Below are positions 33,788-42,797 of a stretch of 64,000 nt of DNA, in pieces (the first letter of the stretch is position 1; every line of letters starts with the position of its first letter). Both the position numbers and the translations under genes were made by a program. The notes beneath the pieces are model-generated. The model saw only the letters and a program-made list of their open reading frames with translations, was not told the DNA's origin and ran no database searches. The DNA lies in the NCBI RefSeq assembly GCF_022179645.1, contig NZ_BPRA01000004.1, forward strand, positions 60,055 to 124,054, given 5' to 3'. The stretch is from Methylobacterium thuringiense (GTDB lineage Bacteria; Pseudomonadota; Alphaproteobacteria; Rhizobiales; Beijerinckiaceae).

Positions 33788-34192
33788 GTGCCTTCGGCGT
33801 TCGTCGACGAATGGGCCGACGCGCAGATCGACGTCTACGGCGAGTTCGGGGAGCCCTTCCTGATCACGCCGGCGACGGTCCACGCCGAGCGCGGCGAGGA
33901 CGTGAATGCCCCGGCTCAACGTGACCCTCGGCGCATCACCTACCCGGTGACGCTGATCGTTCATGAGCAGGGCAAGGACTACTTCCCCGCAGCACGCGGC
34001 ACCGCGACCAACGCGGCGCAGAAGATGGTGGGGGCCGAGCTCGTGCTAGTCGCCTTCGACCGCAATCTGCTCTGGCAGCCCAAAGCCGGCGATCGGGCGC
34101 AGCGACTCAAGAACGGCCAGTGCTATCGCGTCGTTCGGGTCGAGCCTGACGACGTGGGCTGGATCTGGCTTCCGGTGACGGTCGAGCGATGA
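33788..34192 (+). CDS. Head-tail connector protein
   Basis: 134 residues, GTG start. The beta-rich pattern (AQIDVYGEFGEPFLITPATV, then GAELVLVAFDRNLLWQPKAG, CYRVVRVEPDDVGWIWLPVT) and its position after the capsid genes suit a FII/gp16-like connector. Overlaps the next gene by ATGA. Confidence 0.6.
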   Translation: MPSAFVDEWADAQIDVYGEFGEPFLITPATVHAERGEDVNAPAQRDPRRITYPVTLIVHEQGKDYFPAARGTATNAAQKMVGAELVLVAFDRNLLWQPKAGDRAQRLKNGQCYRVVRVEPDDVGWIWLPVTVER

Positions 34193-34956
34193 CCCTCGCA
34201 CGAACCGCGCTGCGACTGGCGGCCGTCGCCACACTCAGCGGCACCAAGGCCAAGCCCGCAACCATCGCTGAGAACCGGGTCTTCGACAGCCGCATCACCT
34301 TCATTGATCCGAAGGACGTCACGGACGCTCAGCCTATCCTGATCGTCCAGACCGACAACGACGAGGGTGATCCGACCGACGGCAAGGACGGTGTTTCGCC
34401 AGCCGGCGGCCCGCCCTTCTGGCGCATGACCGATCTCGTCATCGAATGCGCCATGGTGGCTCGAGGCGATGATGGCGACGGTGGCTTCGTCATCGGCTAC
34501 CCGGTGACGGACGCTCAACTCGAGGCCCAACTCGACTTCCTGGAATGGCAAGTCTGGATGGCGCTGGCCTACGCGCCGAGTACGATCGCCAGAGCCTTCC
34601 GCAAGACCGCCAAGCTGATGCGCTACGAGTCGCACCGGCAGGCCACCGATGAAAACGGCGACCGCGCCGCGGTGCGGGTGCTGACCTTCAAGTGCAAGAT
34701 CCACGATTTCTGCCCGATGCCCCAGGCTGGCGCGACAGGGTTCGATCGCCTGCCCAAGCCGCTCTCGGACGTCGCAAAGGCGCTTGATCCCGAGTCCTAT
34801 GCCGGAGCCGCCGTCGCGGCGCTCGCAGATGCGATGTCTGAACCTGACCCGATGCCCGCTCTCCAGCGCATCGGCATGGGCTTCGACTTCTCGGCCGACG
34901 GACTGCCGGACGGCGTTCCCGACTTGGCCGCCGACCTTCCGCTCTCTTCAGGATAG
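34189..34956 (+). CDS. Putative tail completion/terminator protein
   Basis: 255 residues. SRITFIDPKDVTDAQPILIV, then VIECAMVAR and a regular helix TDAQLEAQLDFLEWQVWMAL suggest a tail-terminator type protein. The C-terminal ~90 residues are Asp/Pro/Ala-rich. It is the last gene before the Mu-like tail module. Confidence 0.6.
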   Translation: MTLARTALRLAAVATLSGTKAKPATIAENRVFDSRITFIDPKDVTDAQPILIVQTDNDEGDPTDGKDGVSPAGGPPFWRMTDLVIECAMVARGDDGDGGFVIGYPVTDAQLEAQLDFLEWQVWMALAYAPSTIARAFRKTAKLMRYESHRQATDENGDRAAVRVLTFKCKIHDFCPMPQAGATGFDRLPKPLSDVAKALDPESYAGAAVAALADAMSEPDPMPALQRIGMGFDFSADGLPDGVPDLAADLPLSSG

Positions 34957-34962
34957 ACCGCC

Positions 34963-35346
34963 ATGCAGATGGGTTTCGTGAAGCCGCACCGCATCGACGG
35001 CAAGCCGGCTCTCGTTCGCATGCCCGAGCGCGCCTTTGCTCCGCTCCCCGCGACCGGCGCCAGCGTCCCGATGGACGAGTACTGGGCGCGCCGGATCCGC
35101 GACAAGGACGTGTTCGAGGCCGACGACCCCTCCGCGGAAACGGCGGCCGACGAGCCCGAAGCCGAGCCGGCTGCGAAGAAGGCTAGGCGTGCGTCGCGCC
35201 AGGCCAAGGCCAAGGAGCCCGCCCCCAAGGTCCCCGCGAATGCGGAGCACCTCTCGGCTCCCGCGCCTGAGGCGCCCCAGTCCGACAATTCCATCAAACC
35301 CGACCCGGCTCCCGAGGCCGACCCCTCCGTCTCCAAGGAGCCCTAA
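34963..35346 (+). CDS. DUF2635 protein with acidic extension
   Basis: 127 residues. The first ~50 (GFVKPHRIDGKPALVRMPER, VPMDEYWARRIRDKDVFEAD) match DUF2635, a small protein just before the sheath in Mu-like phages. The remaining ~75 residues are low-complexity Ala/Pro/Glu/Lys, an unusual extension. Confidence 0.75.
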   Translation: MQMGFVKPHRIDGKPALVRMPERAFAPLPATGASVPMDEYWARRIRDKDVFEADDPSAETAADEPEAEPAAKKARRASRQAKAKEPAPKVPANAEHLSAPAPEAPQSDNSIKPDPAPEADPSVSKEP

Positions 35347-35349
35347 GCC

Positions 35350-36843
35350 ATGGCCGCTGGCGTTTCGTTCAATGCAATTCCGGGCAACCTGCTCGTCCCG
35401 TTCGCCTACTTCGAGGTGAACTCTGGCGGGTCGCCCTATCAGGGCCAGTCCCGACTTCTGCTGGTCGGGCAGAAGCTTTCGTCTGGCGCGGCCCCGGCCG
35501 GTGTCCCGTACGGCCCGATCCAGAGCGAGCGCGAACTCATCGGTCTCGCCGGCTTCGGGTCTATGCTCGTCGATATGTATCGCGGCGCCCGCGCCAATGC
35601 GCCGTTCCAGCCGATCTGGATCCTGCCGCTTGCCGAGCCGGCCGGCTCGCAGGCCGTCGGCTCCATCACCATTACCTCTGCGCCAGCCGTCACCTCCGTG
35701 GCCGTCGTGCGTGTCTGCGGTGTTCGCGTCACCGTTCAGGTGCTTTCCAGCGATACGGCGGCGCAAGTCGCAACGAGCCTGATCACCGCCATCAACGCGG
35801 CCGGCGTCGCACTCACCGCTGCTGTCGACGGCACCAACACCGCCAAGATCAACCTCACGGCCCGGCACTTCGGCACGACCTCGAACGGCCTCGACGTCTC
35901 GCTGCCGTTCAAGGAAGTGAATGCCCTGCTCGGCAAGGCCACGGTCGTAGCGCTGACCGGCGGTGCCGGCGCTCCCTCCCTCACGCTGCCGCTCGCGAAC
36001 CTCGGCGACGATGAGTTCGACTGGATCGCCCACCCGTACACGGACACGCCCTCTCTCGACGCGATCCGGCTGTTCCTGAACGACATCTCGGGCCGCTGGT
36101 CGCCGGCGAAGATGCTGTTCGGCCACGCCATCGCGGCGGTCTACGGCACGCTATCGGCGGTCGTGACCCTGGGCAATTCCCGCAACGATCGGCATGTCTC
36201 AATCCTCGGCTCGCAGTCTGCTCCGTTTCCGGTCTGGACGCGCGCCGGCATGCTCGGCGGGATCGCGGCAGCGCACCTCACCGATGCTCCGGAGCTGTCC
36301 CGCCCGCTTCAGACGCTCGAAATGGTCGGCGACCTTCCGCCCGATGATCGCTCGCTGTGGTGGTCCCAGCCCGATCGACAGGCGCTCTACATCGACGGCA
36401 TCTCGGCGTCCCGCGTGACCGGCGACGGCCGCGTGATCGTCGACCGCGTCGTCACCACGGAGCAGGTCGACGTCAACGGCGTGCCGGACTCGACCTTCCG
36501 GGACATCGAAACCCTGGCGCAGATGATGTTCGCAGTGCGCTTCTTCCGCGCCGCGGTCTCAGCCAACCACAGCCGCCAGGCGCTGGCCGACGACAATCCC
36601 GGCAACCTCCAGTCCATCACGACCCCGAACGCGGTGAAGCTCACGCTGATCCACGCTTATCAGGCGCTCGTCGGCCTCGGCGTGCTCGAGAAGCCGGACC
36701 TGTTCGCACAGTTCGTCATCGTCGAGCGCGACCCCAACGACGCGACCCGGCTCAACGCCTACCTCCCGGTCGACGTGGTCAACCAGCTTCGCGTCTTCGC
36801 TGCGAACCTGACCACGTACCTCCAGTACCAGCAGGCGGCCTAA
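35350..36843 (+). CDS. Tail sheath protein (Mu gpL-like)
   Basis: 497 residues. VSFNAIPGNLLVPFAYFEVN at the N-terminus, the Mu-type GWRPAKM-like SGRWSPAKMLFGHAIAAVYG, and a C-terminal sheath core ending YLPVDVVNQLRVFAANLTTY. Establishes that the phage has a contractile tail. Confidence 0.93.
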   Translation: MAAGVSFNAIPGNLLVPFAYFEVNSGGSPYQGQSRLLLVGQKLSSGAAPAGVPYGPIQSERELIGLAGFGSMLVDMYRGARANAPFQPIWILPLAEPAGSQAVGSITITSAPAVTSVAVVRVCGVRVTVQVLSSDTAAQVATSLITAINAAGVALTAAVDGTNTAKINLTARHFGTTSNGLDVSLPFKEVNALLGKATVVALTGGAGAPSLTLPLANLGDDEFDWIAHPYTDTPSLDAIRLFLNDISGRWSPAKMLFGHAIAAVYGTLSAVVTLGNSRNDRHVSILGSQSAPFPVWTRAGMLGGIAAAHLTDAPELSRPLQTLEMVGDLPPDDRSLWWSQPDRQALYIDGISASRVTGDGRVIVDRVVTTEQVDVNGVPDSTFRDIETLAQMMFAVRFFRAAVSANHSRQALADDNPGNLQSITTPNAVKLTLIHAYQALVGLGVLEKPDLFAQFVIVERDPNDATRLNAYLPVDVVNQLRVFAANLTTYLQYQQAA

Positions 36844-36896
36844 GGCTGCTTTCCGCCCACCCTTAACGAAACCGCGCTGAGCGGCGGAGACGACCC

Positions 36897-37280
36897 ATGA
36901 GTGCCGATTGCTGCAATTCCTTCGGAGGCCGCATCACGATCACCCTCGGTAACGAGAAGCTGATCGCCCGCGGCGAGATTTCCCTCGACATCGTCGACTC
37001 GGAAGTCACGGCCGCGTCCAACCAGGACAAGTCGACCTATTACACCTCCGCGAACATGCCGGTGGGCGGCGACGCGTCCTTCACCGAGACGTGCTCGGGC
37101 TCGTGGGCAGATCGGATGCGGAGCTGCGTCGTCAACATCACGATCGACGAGGAAGACCACGGCCGACAGCACCTCTACACTGGCACCCGCCTGGTCGGCC
37201 GCCCGAAGTACAACACCTCGACCGGCGAGATCTCCGGCGTGACCTGGGCCGGCGGCACCTACAAGAGGGTATCTAGCTAA
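36897..37280 (+). CDS. Tail tube protein (Mu gpM-like)
   Basis: 127 residues. GGRITITLGNEKLIARGEIS and SGSWADRMRSCVVNITIDEE, then TGTRLVGRPKYNTSTGEISG, fit the Mu-like tail tube family (about 118 residues). Follows the sheath, as expected. Confidence 0.9.
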   Translation: MSADCCNSFGGRITITLGNEKLIARGEISLDIVDSEVTAASNQDKSTYYTSANMPVGGDASFTETCSGSWADRMRSCVVNITIDEEDHGRQHLYTGTRLVGRPKYNTSTGEISGVTWAGGTYKRVSS

Positions 37281-37284
37281 GGCG

Positions 37285-37956
37285 CTAGCCGCGCGGCGGC
37301 CGCCACCCGGCGGCTTTCGCCTCGCCCTCTGAGCAGAACATGCGCTCGCCTGACGTCTCCGTAATGGTGGTCTTCTCGTAGCTGCGCGTTCCTGGCAGGT
37401 GATAGATCCGCTCGCCGCCGCGGCTGATGTTGCCTTTGATATCGCAGGCACCGGCCGTGTGGACCGGCGGCTTCACGGTCTGGCCCTCGGGTCCGATCCG
37501 CTCGCCCTTGCGCCAGTCCCATGGCGGGGTGAAGGCGCCCTGCCAGATCCCGCGCTTCGCGGCTTTGGCTTCGCCTTCCTGTCCGACGTAGGCGATGGAG
37601 TATTTCCGGTAGGCCATTCCGAACCCCTGCTCGACGAGCCAACCATTCAGGTCCAGGGCACCGAGTGAGCAAACTGCAACCGTCCGGCCGTAGCGGTCGG
37701 TCGTGATGGGATCGCACGAAACGTTGCCGGCGCCGATCTTGTCGGCGAGGGCCAGCGAAGCCTTCTGACCGCAGCGATAGTCCTTCCCGTTGCCGTCCTG
37801 ACAAAGCTGAGCGCTTTCAGGCGTGTCGACGCCCTGCAGGCGAAAGCGTTGGCCTCGGATCTCGATGGTGTCCCCGTCAATGACCGATGCCCGACCGACG
37901 ACGGGATCGGCAAGAGCCGGAGTCGCGAGGAAGATTAGGGCGATGGCGAGGCGCAT
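37285..37956 (-). CDS. Secreted thermonuclease-like nuclease (moron)
   Basis: 223 residues with a signal peptide (MRLAIALIFLATPALADP). The SNase fold follows: VIDGDTIEIRGQRFRLQGVD, TPESAQLCQDG, CDPITTDRYGRTVAVC, and LNGWLVEQGFGMAYRKYS, with Asp, Arg and Glu at the expected calcium and catalytic positions. The last ~60 residues, with Cys in ACDIKGNI and MFCSEGEA, resemble the extracellular domain found after such nucleases. It points against the tail operon, so it is probably expressed from its own promoter in the lysogen. Confidence 0.85.
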   Translation of the reverse strand: MRLAIALIFLATPALADPVVGRASVIDGDTIEIRGQRFRLQGVDTPESAQLCQDGNGKDYRCGQKASLALADKIGAGNVSCDPITTDRYGRTVAVCSLGALDLNGWLVEQGFGMAYRKYSIAYVGQEGEAKAAKRGIWQGAFTPPWDWRKGERIGPEGQTVKPPVHTAGACDIKGNISRGGERIYHLPGTRSYEKTTITETSGERMFCSEGEAKAAGWRPPRG

Positions 37957-38348
37957 CAGTTGCCGCCCGCCGACGGAAAGTTCGTCCCGCCGCGTTCGCA
38001 CATTTCTAAGCCCGGCCCGATCCAAGAGGCCGCCTTGTTATCGCTCTCTGCGATCTCTTTGATATTGCCTGCCCGGAAGCCCTTAATTGCATTGGAAGTT
38101 TTAGCCACGCCATTCAGTGGATACGATGCGCCCTTCGCGACTGCATAGACTGCGTTTTGGCCCAGGAAAGAATTTGGGATGCATGCGATCCCAACCATTT
38201 CGACCTTGAATGGCCATCCGCACCGGGACTCGTCTCGCCTCACCAGCAAAAAGTTGTCCTGATTGACGAGGCCGCCGCAGCTTGGGGCCGCGAATGCCTG
38301 CCCTGACGCGATCATCGCGACCGTCGCCGCCCGAATAGCTTGAAGCAT
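37956..38348 (-). CDS. Secreted DUF2511 (YebY)-like protein (moron)
   Basis: 130 residues with a signal peptide (MLQAIRAATVAMIASGQAFA then APSCGG). The pattern FLVRRDESRCGWPF-like, VAKGASYPLNGVAKTSN and IKEIAESDNKAASW resembles YebY/DUF2511, a small periplasmic family. Its stop overlaps the start of the nuclease gene, so the two are one transcription unit inserted between tail tube and tail assembly genes. Confidence 0.65.
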   Translation of the reverse strand: MLQAIRAATVAMIASGQAFAAPSCGGLVNQDNFLLVRRDESRCGWPFKVEMVGIACIPNSFLGQNAVYAVAKGASYPLNGVAKTSNAIKGFRAGNIKEIAESDNKAASWIGPGLEMCERGGTNFPSAGGN

Positions 38349-38395
38349 TTCCACCGCACTCCTGTCCTCTCCGTGATTTGGCGCTGAAAGCAACG

Positions 38396-38734
38396 ATGTC
38401 AAAGAACGTCACCATCGAACTGGAAGAGCCGATCGAGGGCCACGGCCCTCCGATCACCAAGCTCGTCTATCGCTCACCCGTGTGGCGGGACGTGATGGCT
38501 GTCGGTGACGCCTATACCGTCCACACGTCGAAGGACGGCGAGCGCTTCCTCGTCGAGAACCATGAGGCGATCGAGCATTACGCTGAGGTCTGCCTGGTCG
38601 AGCCGAAGGAATACAGCCTCGTCCAATCGCAGGTCGGGCTCGCCGACGCGCAGAAAGTGCGCGAAGCGATCATGGGTTTTTTCCTCCGCGCCGCGCAGGC
38701 GACCGCGGCCTCGAAGACGTCGCCGAAGACCTAG
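38396..38734 (+). CDS. Tail assembly chaperone, unshifted product (Mu gp41-like)
   Basis: 112 residues: MSKNVTIELEEPIEGHGPPI, TKLVYRSPVWRDVMAVGDAY and later REAIMGFFLRAAQATAA. Size, position before the tape measure gene and sequence fit the tail assembly chaperone of contractile-tail phages. The gene carries a slippery sequence near its 3' end (see 38674). Confidence 0.85.
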   Translation: MSKNVTIELEEPIEGHGPPITKLVYRSPVWRDVMAVGDAYTVHTSKDGERFLVENHEAIEHYAEVCLVEPKEYSLVQSQVGLADAQKVREAIMGFFLRAAQATAASKTSPKT

Positions 38735-38835
38735 TGTTCTCGTGCCGGTTCGGCCCTGACGCCATCGGCAGCCTGACCATCTACGAGATGCTGTGGTGGC
38801 ATGCCCGCGCCGTCGCGCGCTCAAAGCGCAAGTAG
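38396..38835 (+). CDS. Tail assembly chaperone, -1 frameshift fusion (GpE-like C-terminus)
   Basis: After the slip at 38674-38683, the -1 frame has no stop until TAG at 38833-38835. It encodes about 50 further residues, including GLEDVAEDLVFSCRFGPDAI and LTIYEMLWWHARAVARSKRK, clearly protein-like and similar to GpE of P2-type phages. The fusion would be about 146 residues. Annotation as one continuous frame would miss it. Confidence 0.8.
38674..38683 (+). other. Programmed -1 ribosomal frameshift site
   Basis: Bases GGGTTTTTTC contain two overlapping classical heptamers in the correct phase, G-GGT-TTT and T-TTT-TTC. The downstream -1 frame is open and coding-like. GC-rich sequence follows and may provide a stimulatory structure. 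Confidence 0.8.
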
Positions 38836-38855
38836 CGTAGGAGCCGGGCTGCCCT

Positions 38856-41582
38856 ATGGCGAGGATCATCGAAGCCAAGGCCATTATCTCGGCCGAGGAC
38901 CGCCTTTCCAAGGTCCTCGACGGGATCGGCAAGAAGTTCAGGGATTTCGGAAAAGGCGTCAAGGTTGGCGCCAATCTGGACGGTCTCAACAAATCTCTCG
39001 ACGGCACGAAGCGTCAGCTAGAGGCCCTCGGCCGGATCAACGCCGCCCAATCCCGCCTCACCGGTTCAAAGATGGGGCTCTTCGGGGTCCGCGAGCAGGC
39101 AGAGAGACTGACAGCAGCGCTGGCAGCGGCCAAGAAGGCCGGTGACGCCGGGGCGGTGTCGTCGCTCACGGCACAGAGCCGAACCGCTCAGCGGGCCGTA
39201 GCGCAAGCCGCAGGGGCCATCGAGCGGCAGGCCGCAGCGGTTCGCGATGCCAAGCGCGCCTTCGCCGATTTTGGCGTGCCGGTCACGAACCTCGTCGCGC
39301 ACGAGAATGCTCTGCGGTCGTCGGTCGAGAAGACCACGACGGCGCTGCGGAGGCAGGCGGTGGAAGAGCGCCGCCGACAGGAGATGACCGAGAAGTCCGC
39401 CGTTCGGTCGCAAGCGCGACGTGACGCCCTGACCGGTGTCGGTGCGACGGCCGGCGTCCTCGCGGCTCACAAGGGCAAGCAGATCGGCCTGGAGGCCGTG
39501 AACTCGGCCGCCGATTTCGATTACGCCGTACGCTACCAGCACATCGTCTCGGATGTGAGCGAGGCGGATCAGCAGAAGCTTCTCATTCCGCAGGCTAAGC
39601 GGATCGGCCAGGAGACCAAATTTTCGAACCTCGACGTCGTGAAGGCTCAGACCGCCACGATGCAGAGCCTCCCGTTCCAGGACCCTCGGATGAAGGCCGA
39701 GGTTGGCGCATCCATCGTTGATCAGGCGCGCAACTACGCCGTCATCATGGAAGCCGACATGAAGGAGTCGGCGGAGGGTATCCGGTCGTTCCTGCAGGCT
39801 ACGAACAAGGACATCTCGACGAAGGAGAAAGCGGTCGCCGAGGCGACCCGCGCGACGAACCTCATCGTCAAGATGTCCAAGCTCGGGGGCATGAATAACG
39901 AGGATGCCCAGCAGTTCATCAAATATGGGTTCCCCACCGGCACGCAGACTGGGTTGTCGGATACGACGCTCGGTGCCCTCGGCTCGGTCGGCCGGCGCAG
40001 CGGCCTGCGCGGCGATGAGATTGGAACGTTCGCCCGGGCCGCCGCATCGAAGCTGGTGTCCCCGACGCAGAAGGGCATGGATGCCCTCGCTGTCGCCGGC
40101 GTCGACTACAACAAATTCTCCACGATGCCCGGCGGTCTCAGTGCCGACAATCTGGAGGGGCTGAGCAAGCGCCGGTTCGGGAAGGGGTTCACCGAGGATC
40201 AGCGCGGACGATTGCGGGATCTGCTCGAGAATGGCGATGTCGTCTCGAACCGAGATGAGTTCACCAAGCAGGTTTCTGAGATCGTCGAAGAGGGCTTCGG
40301 CAAGACCAAGTCCGGCAAAACGCGAGCGCAGGACTCGCAGAAGATAGCCAAAATGGTCGGCGATTTCCACAAGCTGTCGGCCGAGAGCGTCGACACAGAG
40401 GGGCTGCTCCGCGAGATCCTGACCAACCCAAAGATGACGGCAGCGCTCCGCAACGCCTTCTTCACGGACAAGCACGGCGGCAAAGCCGGCATCCTGTCTC
40501 AGCACATGGATCAGTTCGGCCAAGATAAAGCGGCCTTGGACGCCGTGACGAACGAGCCGAGCTTCTCGGGCGACAAAGCTAAGTACATGACGGAGGGGCT
40601 GGGCGGCGCGATCGATAACCTCAAAGGCTCGTTCGAAACGCTCGTCCTCAACATTGGAAATGCCAACGCCGGCCTCGTGAAGTTTGCCGCAGATGGCATC
40701 TCGTCGGTAGCCGACGCGTTCTCCAACCTGTCTTCGACGTCGCAGCAGATCTTGAGCTTGATGGGCGGCACGGCCGCAGCGGGCGGTGGCATCTACGGCG
40801 CCATGAAGTTCATGGGCGCGATCTTCGGCGCTGGCGGCGGAGCGGCGGCTCTCGGCACCTCTGCCGTCGCTCTCGACGGCTCGGCCGCAGCGCTGACGGC
40901 GGCGGCCTTGAAGCTGGGCGGCGGCAGCCTCCCCGACGTCGCCGGCAAGATGAGCGATGCCGCCAAAACAACGGGCGGTGCCGCGGCCGGCGCAACAGCG
41001 GGCGGCGTTGCAGGCCCGGCCATCCTCGCTGGCGGTATCTTGGCCGGCGCCCTGGCCGATCAGGCCAGCACGCAGGCATTCGGCACCATCGCGGATTCGG
41101 CCCGCGCGCTTGCTGATCTGGCAAAGAAGAGCAGGGCGTCGGATTTTGCAGCCGGCGCTCTCGGCTATCAGAACCCGGGCGGCCGAGCCCTGCAGATGCC
41201 AGACGGCGCATCGTCCGGCGCCGGATATCCGACGAGGTACGAGGCGCCACGCGGTGCGATCAGCCGCTTCTTGAATGGGCCGGACATGCGGACGCAGACG
41301 CTTCCCGGCTTTGGGAGTGGCGACAAGCGGATGCCTTCGCTCGACAGCATCAAGGCGACGATCGACACGCCCATTCCCGTCAACGTCACTGGCGAAGTCA
41401 CCGGCACCGGCACACTGACCGCGACCGTCACAGTGACCGAGTCGCCGAACTTCACGGCCCGCATGAATGGGATCGACGCGAAGCTGACCAGCCTGTCTGG
41501 CAAGCTCTCGCAGGTCGGCACGAATGGCCCCGGCTCTACGGGCAAAAGTAGCCCAGATGCCGGCAAGGGCGGGCGGGACTGA
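38856..41582 (+). CDS. Tail tape measure protein
   Basis: 908 residues. Starts ARIIEAKAIISAEDRLSKVL; coiled-coil first third, a central Mu-type TP901 core (AVRYQHIVSDVSEADQQKLL, TKFSNLDVVKAQTATMQSLP, SIVDQARNYAVIMEADMKES), and two hydrophobic Gly/Ala stretches (GGTAAAGGGIYGAMKFMGAI, GGVAGPAILAGGILAGALAD). It sets tail length, probably around 130 nm by the usual rule of about 0.15 nm per residue. Confidence 0.93.
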   Translation: MARIIEAKAIISAEDRLSKVLDGIGKKFRDFGKGVKVGANLDGLNKSLDGTKRQLEALGRINAAQSRLTGSKMGLFGVREQAERLTAALAAAKKAGDAGAVSSLTAQSRTAQRAVAQAAGAIERQAAAVRDAKRAFADFGVPVTNLVAHENALRSSVEKTTTALRRQAVEERRRQEMTEKSAVRSQARRDALTGVGATAGVLAAHKGKQIGLEAVNSAADFDYAVRYQHIVSDVSEADQQKLLIPQAKRIGQETKFSNLDVVKAQTATMQSLPFQDPRMKAEVGASIVDQARNYAVIMEADMKESAEGIRSFLQATNKDISTKEKAVAEATRATNLIVKMSKLGGMNNEDAQQFIKYGFPTGTQTGLSDTTLGALGSVGRRSGLRGDEIGTFARAAASKLVSPTQKGMDALAVAGVDYNKFSTMPGGLSADNLEGLSKRRFGKGFTEDQRGRLRDLLENGDVVSNRDEFTKQVSEIVEEGFGKTKSGKTRAQDSQKIAKMVGDFHKLSAESVDTEGLLREILTNPKMTAALRNAFFTDKHGGKAGILSQHMDQFGQDKAALDAVTNEPSFSGDKAKYMTEGLGGAIDNLKGSFETLVLNIGNANAGLVKFAADGISSVADAFSNLSSTSQQILSLMGGTAAAGGGIYGAMKFMGAIFGAGGGAAALGTSAVALDGSAAALTAAALKLGGGSLPDVAGKMSDAAKTTGGAAAGATAGGVAGPAILAGGILAGALADQASTQAFGTIADSARALADLAKKSRASDFAAGALGYQNPGGRALQMPDGASSGAGYPTRYEAPRGAISRFLNGPDMRTQTLPGFGSGDKRMPSLDSIKATIDTPIPVNVTGEVTGTGTLTATVTVTESPNFTARMNGIDAKLTSLSGKLSQVGTNGPGSTGKSSPDAGKGGRD

Positions 41583-41591
41583 GGATCGGGC

Positions 41592-42797
41592 ATGGCAGGT
41601 AGTTGCGATCCGAGCCTAGCGCTGTGGCCGGCCTCATTCCGAGGCGTGCCGTTCTACGTCATGAACGACGAGGAAGGCGGTGGGCGTCGGCTCGTCATCC
41701 ACGAGTTCCCTGGTCGCGACGATCCCTTCGTTGAGGATCTGGGCGCCAAAGCGCGCAAGTATGAGGTCACCGCCTACCTTGCCTCTATGTCGGCGGCAGG
41801 CGAGGCGGCGGCGCTCACGGCGATCTGCACGCGCCGCGGCGCTGGCCTTCTCGTCCTGCCGACCCACGGCCCCATTCTGGTCCGGGCCGAGGATTTCAAG
41901 CGAAGCCGCGAGCGGGATAAGCTGGGATACATCGCCTACACACTCTCGTGCGTGCAGGAAGGATTTGCGACCGCGCTGGCTTCGGCGGCGAGCCTCGCCA
42001 ACCTGATCTTCGTAGCAGCCGACGTGGTTCAGTCCGTCATCGGCTCGGCTTTTGCGGCATCGCTAATTTTCGACGCTCCCGAGTACGTGGTCACCTCTGC
42101 CGTCGCGGGTTTCGAGACAGCTGTAGCGACGCTGGACGTCGTGCGAACCGACAACCCGATCGACCCTGCGGTCTCGCTCGACCAGCGCGTGGCTTTGGCC
42201 GACACCGCAAATGCGGCCTCGTCCCTGATTGAGGACACCCCTGCCGCGGCTGGCGAGAGCGTTGTGATCTCGGCAAGAGCACTGGGAGACGGGCTTGATG
42301 CCGCCGTGGCGGCCCCAGTATTTCTGGCCGTGGTCGAAGCGGCCGCATCCTCCGAGCTTCCGGCCACTGCTTCACTGAACCGGCGCCGAGCCGCGGCAAA
42401 TGCGAACGCCACGTCTCGGCTGCTTCGAGTGGCCGCGCTCACCGCCTACGCCGAAGCCATGGCACGCCGCACCTTCTCGTCCCGGCCTGAAGGCGTCACA
42501 GCCCGAGCTGACACGGCGGAGTACTTCGACGCGGAGCTCGAGGCCTGCAACGGCGGCAGCGATGCGGACCTGTTCGATGCGCTGGAGGGGCTGCGCAACA
42601 GCGTCATCGGCTACCTGTCGAGTGTGATCACGACCCTCGCCCCGGTCGTGACGGTCGAGACGCGGATCCGACTGCCGGCGGTCGTGATGGCGTATCGCCT
42701 GTATGAAGATCCGACGCGGGCCGGCGAGCTCGTGGACAGGAACGCCGTGCGGGTTCCGAGCCGTCTACCCCTCGTGTTCGAGGCTTTGGCTGCCTGA
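41592..42797 (+). CDS. Mu gpN-like DNA circularisation/tail protein
   Basis: 401 residues. The N-terminal domain (LWPASFRGVPFYVMNDEEGG, HEFPGRDDPFVEDLGAKARK, YEVTAYLAS) is the DNA circulation/gpN domain; the C-terminal part is helical and Ala-rich. Follows the tape measure, as in Mu. Confidence 0.88.
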   Translation: MAGSCDPSLALWPASFRGVPFYVMNDEEGGGRRLVIHEFPGRDDPFVEDLGAKARKYEVTAYLASMSAAGEAAALTAICTRRGAGLLVLPTHGPILVRAEDFKRSRERDKLGYIAYTLSCVQEGFATALASAASLANLIFVAADVVQSVIGSAFAASLIFDAPEYVVTSAVAGFETAVATLDVVRTDNPIDPAVSLDQRVALADTANAASSLIEDTPAAAGESVVISARALGDGLDAAVAAPVFLAVVEAAASSELPATASLNRRRAAANANATSRLLRVAALTAYAEAMARRTFSSRPEGVTARADTAEYFDAELEACNGGSDADLFDALEGLRNSVIGYLSSVITTLAPVVTVETRIRLPAVVMAYRLYEDPTRAGELVDRNAVRVPSRLPLVFEALAA

